Positions 7,482-16,401 are shown, counted from the first letter of the stretch. The stretch is DNA of 22,496 nucleotides from an uncultured Brevundimonas sp. (GCA_946885435.1 CAMPGL010000014.1:1-22496); one strand, 5' to 3'. The notes: generated by a model not told the origin, from the letters alone. Numbers and translations are program-made.

Positions 7482-8351
7482 ACGGAACCCCAGAAATCGG
7501 AAGCGCCCTCCAAGCGGCTGGCGACCTATTTCCACGTCCACCTCGTCTCGGATTCGACCGGCGAGACCCTCAACGCCATGGCCAAGGCGGTGGTGGCGCG
7601 CTTCGAGGGCGTCATCCCGATCGAGCACATCTACGCCCTGATCCGCTCGCCCAAGCAGCTCGAGCGGGTGCTGGAGGAGATCGAGTCCCAGCCGGGCATC
7701 GTGCTGCACACCCTGGTCGATCCGGAACTGCGCGACATGCTGGAGAAGGGTTGCCGCAAGCTCGACATGCCGCAGATGGGCGCGCTCGATCCGCTGGTCG
7801 GAGCCCTGTCCGGCTATCTCGGCGCGGCCCTGTCGAGCCGGGTGGGCGCCCAGCACGCGCTTGACCACGACTATTTCAACCGGATGGGGGCGCTGGACTT
7901 CGCCATCCACCACGACGACGGCCAGGGGCTGATGGAGCTCGAAAGGGCCGACGTGGTGCTGGTCGGCGTCAGCCGCACCTCCAAGACCCCGACCTGCGTC
8001 TATCTCGCCCACCGCGGCGTGCGGGCGGCGAATGTGCCGCTGGTGCCCGGCCAGGATCCCTCGCCGGTGTTGTCCGACCTGAGGAACCCACTGGTCGTGG
8101 GTCTGGTCGTGTCGCCGGACCGGCTGGTTCAGATCCGCCGAAATCGCCTGATGAGCCTCGGCGACGACCGCGAGACGTCCTACGTCGACCTCGACGCCGT
8201 GCGCGAGGAGACGGTCCGGGCCCGGCGCCTGTTCGAACGGCTCGGCTGGCCGGTGATCGACGTCAGCCGCCGCTCGGTCGAGGAAACCGCCGCCCAGGTG
8301 ATCAACCTGATCAACGAGCGCCGCTCGGGCCGGCTGGGGTCGCCCGCTTGA
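7473..8351 (+). CDS. Pyruvate, phosphate dikinase / PEP synthase regulatory protein (PPSR, DUF299)
   Basis: PPSR proteins are bifunctional: an ADP-dependent kinase that inactivates, and a Pi-dependent pyrophosphorylase that reactivates, PPDK or PEP synthase. The TTG at 7473 (LSTTEPQKSEAPSKRLATYF) gives 292 aa, close to the family's 270-300, with AGGCGAG (7460-7466) upstream. The open frame continues back to 7320, but those 51 codons run through the origin region and have no family resemblance. Hallmarks are HLVSDSTGETLNAMAKAV (23-40) and the P-loop-like GVSRTSKTPTCVYLA (165-179), followed by ANVPLVPG. It is the Caulobacter origin-flanking gene and overlaps the next reading frame at its stop. 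Whether the target here is PPDK or PEP synthase cannot be told from this window. Confidence 0.95.
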   Translation: MSTTEPQKSEAPSKRLATYFHVHLVSDSTGETLNAMAKAVVARFEGVIPIEHIYALIRSPKQLERVLEEIESQPGIVLHTLVDPELRDMLEKGCRKLDMPQMGALDPLVGALSGYLGAALSSRVGAQHALDHDYFNRMGALDFAIHHDDGQGLMELERADVVLVGVSRTSKTPTCVYLAHRGVRAANVPLVPGQDPSPVLSDLRNPLVVGLVVSPDRLVQIRRNRLMSLGDDRETSYVDLDAVREETVRARRLFERLGWPVIDVSRRSVEETAAQVINLINERRSGRLGSPA

Positions 8352-8356
8352 CCGCC

Positions 8357-8947
8357 ATGCTCATCCTCGCCTCGCGCAGCGCCGCGCGCCGCGCCATGCT
8401 CCAGGCCGCCGGCGTCAGCGCCGACCTCGATCCGGCGGATGTCGACGAGGCCGCGCTCAAGGACCGCCTGCTGGCCGGCGGGCGCTCGCCGCTGCAGGTC
8501 GCCGAGGCCCTGGCGGCGGAGAAGGCGTTGGCGGTGTCGCGCCGCGCGCCGGGCCGCCTGGTGCTGGGCGCCGATCAGACGCTCGATCAGGACGGAACCC
8601 TCTTCGACAAGGCCGCCGACCTGGCCGAGGCGGCCGAGCGGCTGCGCGGCTTCTCAGGCCGGGAGCACCGGCTGCACTCGGCGGCGGCCGTCGCCCAGGA
8701 CGGTGCGGTGGTCTGGACCGGAGTCGACACCGCGCGCCTCAAGGTCCGCCCTCTCAGCGACGCCTTTATAGAGAGCTATGTGAGCCGGAACGCCGAGGCG
8801 GCCCTGTCTTCGGTCGGGGGCTACTGGCTGGAGGCCGAGGGCGCCCAGCTCTTCGAGCGGGTCGAGGGCGACTATTTCACCGTGCTTGGCCTGCCGCTGC
8901 TGCCTCTGCTGGCCTTCCTGCGCGGACGCGGGGCCCTGCCGTCATGA
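8357..8947 (+). CDS. maf: Maf family nucleotide pyrophosphatase (YceF-like)
   Basis: Maf proteins hydrolyse modified or canonical nucleoside triphosphates to monophosphates and are thought to sanitise nucleotide pools. From the ATG at 8357 the product is 196 aa (about 190-200 is usual). An in-frame TTG at 8348, overlapping the PPSR stop as TTGA, would add three residues. The N-terminal LILASRSAARRAML is the SxSxxR motif, VLGADQTL (about 69-76) holds the catalytic Asp, and SSVGGYWLEAEGAQLFERVEGD is the C-terminal signature. GADQ and the IESYVSRN segment resemble E. coli YceF more than YhdE. It overlaps aroE by ATGA. The subfamily assignment is an inference from remembered sequences. Confidence 0.9.
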   Translation: MLILASRSAARRAMLQAAGVSADLDPADVDEAALKDRLLAGGRSPLQVAEALAAEKALAVSRRAPGRLVLGADQTLDQDGTLFDKAADLAEAAERLRGFSGREHRLHSAAAVAQDGAVVWTGVDTARLKVRPLSDAFIESYVSRNAEAALSSVGGYWLEAEGAQLFERVEGDYFTVLGLPLLPLLAFLRGRGALPS

Positions 8948-9783
8948 GCGGTTTCAGCGGCGCGGCGCGGGTCGCGGGCGTGGTCGGCCGCCCGATCGCC
9001 CATTCGCTCAGCCCGGCGATCCACAACGCCTGGATCGCCGCCGCCGGGCTGGACGCCGTCTATGTCCCCCTGGCGCCTGAGGACGAGGCCGGTTTCGACC
9101 GGCTGGTGCGCGCCTGCCGGGGCGGACTTCTCGCAGGGCTGAACGTCACCGCCCCGTTCAAGGAGCGGGCGCTCGCCCTCGCGGACGATCCCGATCCCGT
9201 CGCCCTCCGGGCCGGCTCGGCCAATCTGCTGTTGTTCCACAGCGACGGCGCATGCGAGGCGCGCAGCACCGACGGTCACGGCCTGATCGCCGGCTTCGCG
9301 GACCAGGCCCCGGGCCATGATCTCGCGAGCGGCCCGGCGGTCATCCTGGGCGCCGGGGGCGCGGCCCGCGCCGCGGCGGCGGCCCTGCTCGACGCCGGCG
9401 CGCCGGAGGTGCGCATCGTCAACCGAACCCAGGCCAGGGCCGAGGAGCTCGTCTTTCACCTGAAGGGCCCGACCCACGCCTTCGCCCTGGCGGAGGTGGC
9501 CCGCGCCTTCGACGGCGCCTGGACGCTCGTGAACGCCGCGGTGGGTGGGCCGGTCCCGCCACTGGACGGTCTCGCGGCAGGTGCCGCGGTCATGGACATG
9601 AACTATCGGCCCCTGCGCACCGGCCTGCTGCGCGCAGCCGAGGCCGCCGGCCATCCGACCGTTGACGGGCTTTCAATGTTGATCGGTCAGGCTCAACCCT
9701 CGTTCGAGGCCTTGTTCGGCCAGGCGCCGCCGGACATCGACGTGCGCGCGGTCGCGCTCAAGGCGATGGAGCGTCCGGCGTGA
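8944..9783 (+). CDS. aroE: Shikimate dehydrogenase (NADP+)
   Basis: AroE reduces 3-dehydroshikimate to shikimate with NADPH in the aromatic amino acid pathway. The 279-aa product matches the family length. GRPIAHSLSPAIHNAWI (15-31) is the shikimate-binding signature. Lys73 in GLNVTAPFKE and Asp110 in STDGHGL are the expected catalytic pair. The NADP-binding loop is GAGGAARAA at 136-144, with NRTQARAEEL giving the 2'-phosphate contact. The ATG overlaps the maf stop (ATGA) and the stop overlaps the coaE GTG start (GTGA), so the cluster is translationally coupled. Confidence 0.97.
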   Translation: MSGFSGAARVAGVVGRPIAHSLSPAIHNAWIAAAGLDAVYVPLAPEDEAGFDRLVRACRGGLLAGLNVTAPFKERALALADDPDPVALRAGSANLLLFHSDGACEARSTDGHGLIAGFADQAPGHDLASGPAVILGAGGAARAAAAALLDAGAPEVRIVNRTQARAEELVFHLKGPTHAFALAEVARAFDGAWTLVNAAVGGPVPPLDGLAAGAAVMDMNYRPLRTGLLRAAEAAGHPTVDGLSMLIGQAQPSFEALFGQAPPDIDVRAVALKAMERPA

Positions 9784-10424
9784 TCCTGCTCGGCCTCACC
9801 GGCTCGATCGGCATGGGCAAGTCGACGACGCTCGGCTTGTTCGCCGCCGAGGGCTGTCCGGTGTGGAGCGCCGACGCGGCCGTGCATCGGCTCTATGCGC
9901 CGGGCGGTGAGGGGGTAGGCCCGGTGGAAGCGCTATTCCCCGGGGTCACGGTCGACGGCGGCGTCGACCGCGGTCTTCTGTCCAAGGCCATCCACGGCGA
10001 CCCGTCGGCCTTCGCGCGGCTGGAGGGCGTGGTCCATCCGCTGGTGCGCGAGGACCGGAAGCGCTGGCTGGACGAAGTTCGCCATGGCGCGGCGCCCGTG
10101 GCGGTGGTCGACGTGCCCCTGCTCTTCGAGACCGGCGCCGAGGCCGAGGTCGATGCGGTGGTGGTGGTCAGCGCGCCGCCGGAGGTTCAGCGCGAACGCG
10201 TGCTCGCCCGGCCAGGCATGACCCAGGCGCGGCTCGACGAAATCCTGGCGCTCCAGCTGCACGACGCCGAGAAGCGCGAACGCGCCGACTTCGTCATCGA
10301 CACCTCAAAGGGGCTGGACGCCGCCCGCGACCAGGTCCGGGCCATCCTGGCTGAGGTCACCCACAAGGATTGGGCGCCGCGTCGTCCCGCCACGCTTTTC
10401 TCCGAGGGCGAACGGGGCGAATAA
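9780..10424 (+). CDS. coaE: Dephospho-CoA kinase
   Basis: CoaE phosphorylates dephospho-CoA, the last step of coenzyme A synthesis. The protein is 214 aa from a GTG at 9780 that overlaps the aroE stop. The P-loop GSIGMGKST is at residues 8-16. WSADAAVHRLY (about 29-39) matches the family's conserved SAD-VH motif, and VVDVPLLFETG (substrate and lid region) and VVVSAPPEVQRERVLARPGMTQ are standard. It ends 6 nt before dnaQ. The aroE-coaE-dnaQ order is characteristic of the Caulobacter origin-proximal cluster. Confidence 0.97.
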   Translation: MILLGLTGSIGMGKSTTLGLFAAEGCPVWSADAAVHRLYAPGGEGVGPVEALFPGVTVDGGVDRGLLSKAIHGDPSAFARLEGVVHPLVREDRKRWLDEVRHGAAPVAVVDVPLLFETGAEAEVDAVVVVSAPPEVQRERVLARPGMTQARLDEILALQLHDAEKRERADFVIDTSKGLDAARDQVRAILAEVTHKDWAPRRPATLFSEGERGE

Positions 10425-10430
10425 GGGCCG

Positions 10431-11153
10431 ATGTCCCGCGAAATCGTTCTCGACACGGAAACCACCGGCTTCGACCCGCGCCAGGGCCATCGCATGGTCG
10501 AGATCGGCTGCATCGAGCTGGACGGCCTGCTGCCGACTGGCCGGACCTTCCACACCCTGATCAATCCCGAGCGCCACATCGACGACGAGGTCATCCGCGT
10601 CCACGGCGTGACCAATGAGAAGGTCAGGGACGCCCCCTGCTTCCGCGACGTGGCCGACCAGCTGCACGATTTCATTGGCGATGCGCCGGTCGTGGCGCAC
10701 AACGCCGGCTTCGACCGCGCCTTCGTGAACTACGAGCTGGGCCTGTGCGGGCGGCTGGAGATCCACGTCGACCGCTGGGTCGACACCCTGGGCCTGGCGC
10801 AGAAGCGCTTCCCCGGCATGGCCAATTCGCTCGACGCCCTGTGCAAGCGGTTCAAGATTTCGCTGGCCGAGCGGACGCTCCACGGCGCGCTGATCGACGC
10901 GCGCCTGCTGGCCTCAGTCTATCTGGAGCTGCGGGGCGGCCGTGAGCGCAGTCTGGACCTCGCAAGCGACGCGATCCGCAACGGCGTGGCGGCGGTCAAG
11001 GCCTCGGCCTACGGCCCGCGTCCGCGCCCGCTCGCGCCGCTGTCCACAGCCGAGGAACGGGAACGGCACGCGGCCTTCCTGAGGAGCGTTCTGTCGGACA
11101 CCTCACTCTGGGGGCGCTGGGCCCCCGAGCTCGGCAAGGCGGAAGAAGCCTAG
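10431..11153 (+). CDS. dnaQ: DNA polymerase III epsilon subunit (3'-5' proofreading exonuclease)
   Basis: DnaQ is the editing exonuclease of the replicative polymerase. The 240-aa product is close to E. coli epsilon (243 aa). Exo I has Asp8 and Glu10 in [10 protein letters not shown], Exo II Asp95 in [11 protein letters not shown], and Exo III His151 and Asp156 in [10 protein letters not shown], so all DEDDh catalytic residues are present. The C-terminal part beyond about 185 would contain the clamp- and polymerase-binding segment. It starts 6 nt after coaE and its TAG stop interlocks with the secB stop in a shared CCTAGG. Confidence 0.97.
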   Translation: MSREIVLDTETTGFDPRQGHRMVEIGCIELDGLLPTGRTFHTLINPERHIDDEVIRVHGVTNEKVRDAPCFRDVADQLHDFIGDAPVVAHNAGFDRAFVNYELGLCGRLEIHVDRWVDTLGLAQKRFPGMANSLDALCKRFKISLAERTLHGALIDARLLASVYLELRGGRERSLDLASDAIRNGVAAVKASAYGPRPRPLAPLSTAEERERHAAFLRSVLSDTSLWGRWAPELGKAEEA

Positions 11154-11668
11154 GCTTCCCCGGCCGGCGGGGTCTGCTTGAGCACCTCGCCCTGCTGCTT
11201 GCGCGACATGTAGATGGCCGCGAAGTCCAGCGGGTCCAGCTGGAAGGGCGGATAGAAGCCGCCGTCGGCCGTGCAGCGCGACACGATCTCGCGCGCGAAC
11301 GGGAACAGCAGACGCGGGCATTCGATCAGCAGGAAGGGCTCCATCTGGGCTTCCGGAATGCCGGCGATCTGGAAGATGCCGCCGTACACCAGCTCGACCT
11401 GGAACATCGGCTGTTCCTCGAGCTTGGCGCCCACCGAAAGCTTCAGCTCGACCTCATAGAGTCCGTCGGCGCGGCCCTTGGCGTTCATCTCGACGCCCAT
11501 GTCGATGGCCGGCTTGCCCTCGATGCGCAGGCTCTCCGGCGCGCGCGGGTTCTCGAAGGACAGGTCGCGGACGTATTGGGCGAGGATCCGCATCTGCGGG
11601 CCCTGCGGCTGGCCTTGGGGCTGGCCCTGCGGTTGGGCGCCGGCGTCGGCCGGAGGCTGGTCGGTCAT
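11150..11668 (-). CDS. secB: Protein-export chaperone SecB
   Basis: SecB is a cytoplasmic tetrameric chaperone that keeps preproteins unfolded and hands them to SecA. The product is 172 aa. The conserved core begins at [20 protein letters not shown] and includes [17 protein letters not shown] and the very typical [24 protein letters not shown]. The N-terminus has a short low-complexity QPQG-repeat extension, seen as tandem repeats in the DNA near 11608-11645. It is convergent with dnaQ (stops overlap) and divergent from the Tim44-domain gene, with 153 bp between, in which I see no confident promoter. dnaQ-secB adjacency is conserved in Caulobacter. Confidence 0.97.
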   Translation of the reverse strand: MTDQPPADAGAQPQGQPQGQPQGPQMRILAQYVRDLSFENPRAPESLRIEGKPAIDMGVEMNAKGRADGLYEVELKLSVGAKLEEQPMFQVELVYGGIFQIAGIPEAQMEPFLLIECPRLLFPFAREIVSRCTADGGFYPPFQLDPLDFAAIYMSRKQQGEVLKQTPPAGEA

Positions 11669-11821
11669 GGAAGTCTCGGAAAACTGCGGGATCTGGCTCG
11701 GCGGCGCTCGGCTGGGCCGGGCCAGGGCGAACGGCGGCTGCTATCACGTTAGGGCTCGGGCGTGCAACGGCGCGGCCCGGACGCCTTGCGCTCGCCCGGT
11801 TTGATGCTTACTCGAAAGGCC

Positions 11822-12451
11822 GTGAACGCGCTCCCGATAGAACTGATCGTCTTCGCCCTGGCGGCGGCCGTGCTGCTGTTCCTGCTGTACAACGTGCTGG
11901 GCAAGAAGGTGGGACGTCAGCCGGAGGACGTGGTCCAGCCCGCGCCGACCCCCGTGCAGCAGCCGACGCAGCAAAGCCCCCAGGCGCAGTTCGGGCCGTC
12001 GCTCGACCCCGTGGCCGCCGAGGGCGCGGCTCAGCTGAAAGCCAGGGACCCCGGTTTCGAGCCGTCCAAATTCCTCGAGGGTGCGCGTCAGGCCTATGAG
12101 ACCATCGTCACGGCCTATGCCGCGGGCGACCGCGACACGCTGAAGCCCCTTCTGGCGCCGCGGGTGGCCGAGTCCTTCAACGCCGGCATCGCCGCGCGCG
12201 AACAGAGCGGCCGGACTGAACAGGCCGAGCTGACCCATCCGCCGCGCGCGGACCTCGACCACGTCGAGGTTCAAGGCGACCTGGCCCGGGCCCGCGTCCG
12301 CTTCCTCGCCGAGGTGCGCAGCCGTATCGAGCAGGACGGCGTGGCCACCCAGGAGGAACGTCGCACCGCCGAGCTGTGGACCTTCGAGCGCCGCATCGGC
12401 GCGAACGACCCGAACTGGGTCCTGGCCAAGGTCGAAGCGGCCAGCGCGTGA
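11822..12451 (+). CDS. Tim44/TimA-like membrane-anchored protein
   Basis: This belongs to the bacterial Tim44-like family, related to the mitochondrial inner-membrane import protein. The GTG at 11822 gives 209 aa and places one transmembrane helix right at the N-terminus (LPIELIVFALAAAVLLFLLY), then a KK-GRQPED stretch and a Pro/Gln-rich linker (about 40-60). The soluble Tim44 domain follows (FEPSKFLEGARQAYETIVTA to NWVLAKVEAA). An in-frame ATG at 11804 is an alternative start; neither has a strong ribosome binding site. The stop overlaps the mltA GTG (GTGA), so the two are coupled. The family's bacterial role is not settled; anchoring or translocation at the inner membrane is the usual proposal. 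Confidence 0.85.
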   Translation: MNALPIELIVFALAAAVLLFLLYNVLGKKVGRQPEDVVQPAPTPVQQPTQQSPQAQFGPSLDPVAAEGAAQLKARDPGFEPSKFLEGARQAYETIVTAYAAGDRDTLKPLLAPRVAESFNAGIAAREQSGRTEQAELTHPPRADLDHVEVQGDLARARVRFLAEVRSRIEQDGVATQEERRTAELWTFERRIGANDPNWVLAKVEAASA

Positions 12452-13563
12452 GGCGCACAGGCCTTTCGCTGCTTCTGGCCGGGCTGGTCCTGGCCGGCTG
12501 CGCCACACCCGTCGCTCCTCCGCCGCCGGTTCCGCCGGTTCCGCCGGTCCAGCCGCCTCCGCCGGGCCCGCCGGTCGACAGCGGCTTCGCGCAGCTGCCG
12601 GGCTGGGTCGACGAGGACCACCTGGCGGCCTTTCAGGCCTGGACCGGGGTCTGCGCCGTCGCCCGCGACGAACGCTATCGCCCCGCCTGCGACGCGGCCC
12701 GAGCCCAGCCGCCGGCGAACGCGGCCGAGGCCCGCGTCTTCTTCGAAGCCTGGTTCACCGTCGAGCGCGGTGACGTGCAAGGCCTGCTCACCGCCTATTT
12801 CGCTCCGGAGTATCCGGCGCGCCGCAGCGCCTCGGCCGAGTTCTCCGCTCCCGTGCTGGCCCGTCCCACCGACCTGTTCGTCGAGGTTCAGGCCGGCGGC
12901 GCGCCGCCGCGCGTGACCCGTCGCCTGCCGGACGGCGGCGAAATCGCCTATCCGCCGCGCGCCGAGATCGAGGCGGCGCCGCCGTCGGCTCCTCTCGCCT
13001 GGATGCGGCCCGAGGATTTGTTCTTCATGCAGATCCAGGGCTCGGGCTACCTGACCTTCGAGGACGGCTCACATGCGCGTGCGGCCTTCGCCGCCCACAA
13101 CGGCCACGGCTTTGTGGGCGTCGCCCGGCCGATGGCCGAACAGGGCCTGCTGCCGCAGAACGGGACCTCGGGCGAGGCGATCCGGGGCTGGCTGGCGGCG
13201 CATCGCGGGCCGGAGGCCGACGCGGTCATGGACCTCAACCCGCGCTACGTCTTCTTCGCCCTGGAGCCCGACGACGGGGGACATCCGCAGGGCGCCGCGG
13301 GCGTCGCCCTGCCGCCGGCGCGCGCCGTGGCGATCGACCCCGCCCACTGGACCTATGGCGACCTGATCTGGATCGACGCGCCGCAGGGCGACCTGATCGG
13401 CGCCGAGCGCAGCTATCGTGGCCTGGTCACCGCACTGGACACCGGCGGCGCCATCCGGGGCCCCGTACGCGCCGACCTCTACCTCGGGCGCGGCGACGCC
13501 GCCGGTCTCGCGGCCGGCCGGGTGCGTCATCCACTGCGCATGTGGCGGCTGACGCCGCGCTGA
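12448..13563 (+). CDS. mltA: Membrane-bound lytic murein transglycosylase A, lipoprotein
   Basis: MltA cleaves peptidoglycan glycan strands, forming 1,6-anhydromuropeptides, from the periplasmic face of the outer membrane. From the GTG at 12448 the product is 371 aa, with a lipoprotein signal peptide and lipobox LAGC (Cys18), then a proline-rich linker. Family motifs are GLLTAYFAPEYPARR, FFMQIQGSGYLTFEDG, NPRYVFFALEP and the 3D-domain LVTALDTGGAIRGPVRADLY, which holds the catalytic Asp. The longer frame from 12376 is not used because it would lose the signal peptide at the N-terminus. It is coupled to the Tim44-like gene and its stop abuts the DUF853 stop in TGATCA. Confidence 0.95.
   Translation: MRRTGLSLLLAGLVLAGCATPVAPPPPVPPVPPVQPPPPGPPVDSGFAQLPGWVDEDHLAAFQAWTGVCAVARDERYRPACDAARAQPPANAAEARVFFEAWFTVERGDVQGLLTAYFAPEYPARRSASAEFSAPVLARPTDLFVEVQAGGAPPRVTRRLPDGGEIAYPPRAEIEAAPPSAPLAWMRPEDLFFMQIQGSGYLTFEDGSHARAAFAAHNGHGFVGVARPMAEQGLLPQNGTSGEAIRGWLAAHRGPEADAVMDLNPRYVFFALEPDDGGHPQGAAGVALPPARAVAIDPAHWTYGDLIWIDAPQGDLIGAERSYRGLVTALDTGGAIRGPVRADLYLGRGDAAGLAAGRVRHPLRMWRLTPR
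12523..12549 (+). repeat. 9-bp tandem repeat encoding PPV units
   Basis: Three copies of CCGCCGGTT (last base C in the third) encode the PPV repeats of the MltA linker. Tandem in-frame repeats of this kind vary in number between strains. Confidence 0.7.
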
Positions 13564-15090
13564 TCAGCGTCCGCGCGTCAGGCCGCCGAGGATCCCTCTG
13601 AAGATGGCCCGCCCCACCGAGGACCCGACCGAGCGGGCCACCGACTTGGTGAAGGCCTCCGCCGTGGACTGCCGGTTCGAGCGTCGCGGCGCCGGCGCGC
13701 GCGGTTCGGCCCGAGGTCTCGGCGCGCGCGCGCGCGGCTGTTTCTCGTAGGCGTCGTCGAGCCGGTCGAGCCGGGGGTCTCGGGCCGGGGCCTGCGACTT
13801 GTCCGCAGCCTCGGCCCGGGCGGCGAGCATCTCGTGGGCGGACTCGCGATCCACGGCGGTGTCATAGACGCCACGCACCGGGCTGGCGGCCATCACCACC
13901 TGGCGCTCGGCGTCGCTGGCGGGCCCGAGCTGCGAGGCCGGCGGCCGGATCAGGGTCCGGGAGACCACGGTGGGCGCCCCCTTCTCGTCGAGCAGCGAGA
14001 CCACGGCCTCGCCGACGCCCAGCTGCTGGATCGCCTCGGCCGTGTCGAAGGCCGGATTGGTGCGGAAGCTGTCCGACGCCGCCTTCAGGCCGCGCTGCTC
14101 GGCCGGGGTGTAGGCCCGGAGCGCATGCTGGATGCGGTTGCCGAGCTGGGACAGGACCGTGTCGGGGATATCGGCCGGGTTCTGGGTGACGAAATAGACG
14201 CCGACCCCCTTGGAGCGGATCAGCCGCACCACCTGCTCGACCTTCTCGACCAGGGCGCGCGGCGTGTCGCGGAACAGCAGGTGCGCCTCGTCGAAGAAGA
14301 AGACCAGCCGCGGCTTTTCCGGGTCGCCGATCTCGGGCAGCTGCTCGAACAGTTCAGACAGCAGCCACAGCAGGAAGGTGGAATAGAGCCGGGGGCTGGA
14401 GATCAGGGTAGTGGCGTCCAGCACATTGACCTGTCCCTTGCCGTCCAGGCCGGTGCGGATCATGTCCTCGAGCCTCAGGGCCGGCTCTCCGAAGAAGGCG
14501 GCGCCGCCCTGGTCCTCGAGCTGGAGGATGGCGCGCTGAATGGCGGCGACCGAGGCCGGGGCGACATTGCCGTAGGTCCGGCCGATCGCGTCGGCGTTCT
14601 GCGAGACGTGCGCCAAGATGGCGCGCAGGTCGTCGAGGTCGAGCAGCAGCAGACTCTCGTCGTCGGCGACCCGGAAGGCCACCGACAGCACCGCCTCCTG
14701 CACGTCCGACAGGTCCAGCATCCGACCGAGCAGCAGCGGGCCCACCTCGGAGATGGTCGTCCGGATCGGGTGACCCTTCCTGCCGAACAGGTCCCAGAAG
14801 ACGGTCGGGGCGGCCTTCGGCTCCAGCGCCAGGTCCATGCCCCGCGCGCGTTCGAGCAGCTTCTCGTTCGGCGTCCCGACCTGGCTGATCCCCGACAGGT
14901 CGCCCTTCACGTCGGCGGCGAAGACAGGGACGCCGGCGTCGGAAAACGCCTGGGCCATGATCTGCAGGGTGACCGTCTTGCCGGTCCCGGTCGCGCCGGC
15001 CACCACGCCGTGGCGGCTGGCCATGCGATACAGCAGCACCTCGTCCCGGTCGGAGCGGCCCAGCCAGACGCCCTGCGTCGATCGATCCAT
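13564..15090 (-). CDS. HerA-like P-loop ATPase, DUF853/YjgR family
   Basis: The 508-aa product matches the YjgR/DUF853 group of HerA-FtsK-type ATPases. Walker A GATGTGKT is at 32-39, and the following FAADVKGDLSGIS (57-69) is the conserved DUF853 block. Walker B RLVFFFDEAHLLF is at 261-273, then RSKGVGVYFVTQNPADIPDTVLSQLGNR, a typical sensor region. The C-terminal 70 residues are basic and Pro/Arg-rich (KQPRARAPRPRAEPRAPAPR), followed by a hydrophobic-glycine end GRAIFRGILGGLTRGR. The ATG at 15090 has GGGAG and GAGG upstream. The substrate is unknown; DNA translocation is only suggested by the superfamily. It is convergent with mltA with no gap. Confidence 0.9.
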   Translation of the reverse strand: MDRSTQGVWLGRSDRDEVLLYRMASRHGVVAGATGTGKTVTLQIMAQAFSDAGVPVFAADVKGDLSGISQVGTPNEKLLERARGMDLALEPKAAPTVFWDLFGRKGHPIRTTISEVGPLLLGRMLDLSDVQEAVLSVAFRVADDESLLLLDLDDLRAILAHVSQNADAIGRTYGNVAPASVAAIQRAILQLEDQGGAAFFGEPALRLEDMIRTGLDGKGQVNVLDATTLISSPRLYSTFLLWLLSELFEQLPEIGDPEKPRLVFFFDEAHLLFRDTPRALVEKVEQVVRLIRSKGVGVYFVTQNPADIPDTVLSQLGNRIQHALRAYTPAEQRGLKAASDSFRTNPAFDTAEAIQQLGVGEAVVSLLDEKGAPTVVSRTLIRPPASQLGPASDAERQVVMAASPVRGVYDTAVDRESAHEMLAARAEAADKSQAPARDPRLDRLDDAYEKQPRARAPRPRAEPRAPAPRRSNRQSTAEAFTKSVARSVGSSVGRAIFRGILGGLTRGR

Positions 15091-15192
15091 GCGCCTCGGG
15101 CTCCCGCGGAAGTGACCTCGATTCCCTAACAGACAGCGCCGGATCGGTCAGCCCGATTGACCGCCGGTCCAAGCTCCGGGAAAGGTGGCGGC

Positions 15193-16377
15193 ATGGCCCT
15201 CAAACTGCCCCGCCTGACGCTCAAGTCCCGGTCCGCCGCCGCTGCCGTGGCTCCGGAGCCGGCGCGCGCGGCGCCCCGCATGGCCGAGAACTCGACGGTG
15301 ACGCGCAACGCCACCGCCCTGATCGCCGTCGTTGTGGCGGGGGCGGCGCTCTACTGGCTGAGGGACATCGTCACGCCCCTGGCCATGGCGATCTTCCTGC
15401 TGATCATGATCGACGGGGTGACCCGTTGGGTCGGGGAGCGTCTGCCGGTGCCGAGCTGGTCGGTCTCCTGGGTGTCGGCGGTGATCATCTTCACCGGCTT
15501 CGCCGGCTCGATCTGGGTGATCGTCGACGGCCTGGCGGGCATCATCGCCCAGAGCCAGGGCATCGGCGCGCGGGTCGACACGATCATCGCCGACATCGCC
15601 AGCCTGTTCGGCGTGGAGACCCCGCCGGCGGCGCGCGAGCTGCTCGGCCAGTTCGACCTGGCCAGCTATGCGGCGCGGGCGGCCCTGACCACCCAGGCGG
15701 TGTTCGCCGGCGCCTTCTTCGCCCTCGTCTATCTGGCCTTCCTGATGGTGGCCAAGGGCAGCTTCCGGAAGAAGATCGTCGCCCTGTTCCCCCTGCGCGA
15801 CGATCGTCACGAGGCGCTGCAGGTGTTCGAGCGGATGCGCGGCGGGGTGGAGGGCTATCTCTGGGTCCAGACCGTGACCGGCGTGATGATCGCCGCGGCG
15901 GCCTGGCTGGTGATGGTGCTGGTCGGGCTCGACAACGCTCTGTTCTGGGCCTTCCTGATCTTCCTGGTCGGCTACATCCCGGTCATCGGCGGCGCGATTG
16001 CGGGGCTGGCGCCGCCGCTGTTCGCCCTCGTGCAGTTCGACACCTACTGGCAGCCGCTGGCCCTGCTCGGGGCGCTTCAGGCCATCCTGTTCATCGTCGG
16101 CAACTTCATCCAGCCGCGCATGCAGGGCGACAACCAGAACATCGACCCGGTGGCGGTGCTGCTGTTCCTGGCCTTGTGGAGCGCGCTCTGGGGCGTGGCG
16201 GGGGCCTTCCTGTCGACGCCGATCGCGGTGGCCATCATGGCCATCACGGCCGAGTTCCGCGGCACCCGCTGGATCGCCGTCCTGCTCTCGGGCGATGGCG
16301 ACCCCTATCCGGACGAGCCGGAGGACCGCAGCCTCATCGCCGACGCCAAGGCGGATCGGGCGGCGCGCGCCCGCTGA
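15193..16377 (+). CDS. AI-2E/PerM family membrane transporter
   Basis: The 394-aa product belongs to the PF01594 family (PerM/TqsA/YdiK types). I chose the ATG at 15193, which has AAAGGTGG just upstream; the frame itself opens at 15157. After a 45-residue Ala/Arg/Pro-rich cytoplasmic N-terminus come hydrophobic pairs at about 51-65 (ALIAVVVAGAALYWL) and 70-83, a third at about 97-120, and a large loop with RELLGQF. The C-terminal half has closely spaced helices, with GYIPVIGGAIAGLAPPLFALV and FIVGNFIQPRMQGDNQNIDPVAVLLFLALW as family hallmarks. The substrate is not predictable: members move AI-2 or act as Na+/H+ antiporters, or are uncharacterised. It is divergent from the DUF853 gene. Confidence 0.88.
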   Translation: MALKLPRLTLKSRSAAAAVAPEPARAAPRMAENSTVTRNATALIAVVVAGAALYWLRDIVTPLAMAIFLLIMIDGVTRWVGERLPVPSWSVSWVSAVIIFTGFAGSIWVIVDGLAGIIAQSQGIGARVDTIIADIASLFGVETPPAARELLGQFDLASYAARAALTTQAVFAGAFFALVYLAFLMVAKGSFRKKIVALFPLRDDRHEALQVFERMRGGVEGYLWVQTVTGVMIAAAAWLVMVLVGLDNALFWAFLIFLVGYIPVIGGAIAGLAPPLFALVQFDTYWQPLALLGALQAILFIVGNFIQPRMQGDNQNIDPVAVLLFLALWSALWGVAGAFLSTPIAVAIMAITAEFRGTRWIAVLLSGDGDPYPDEPEDRSLIADAKADRAARAR

Positions 16378-16392
16378 TCACGTTTTCGTGAT
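16377..16392 (+). other. Small hairpin directly after the AI-2E-family stop
   Basis: ATCACG and CGTGAT flank a TTTT loop, starting at the last base of the TGA stop. It has no downstream T-tract; instead GGGGGG follows (16393-16398). It may protect or define the mRNA 3' end. Confidence 0.4.
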
Positions 16393-16401
16393 GGGGGGAC
16401 T

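Noticed and set aside
13834..15129. 431-codon open frame on the plus strand
   Set aside because: Antisense shadow of the DUF853 ATPase with only compositionally biased sequence.
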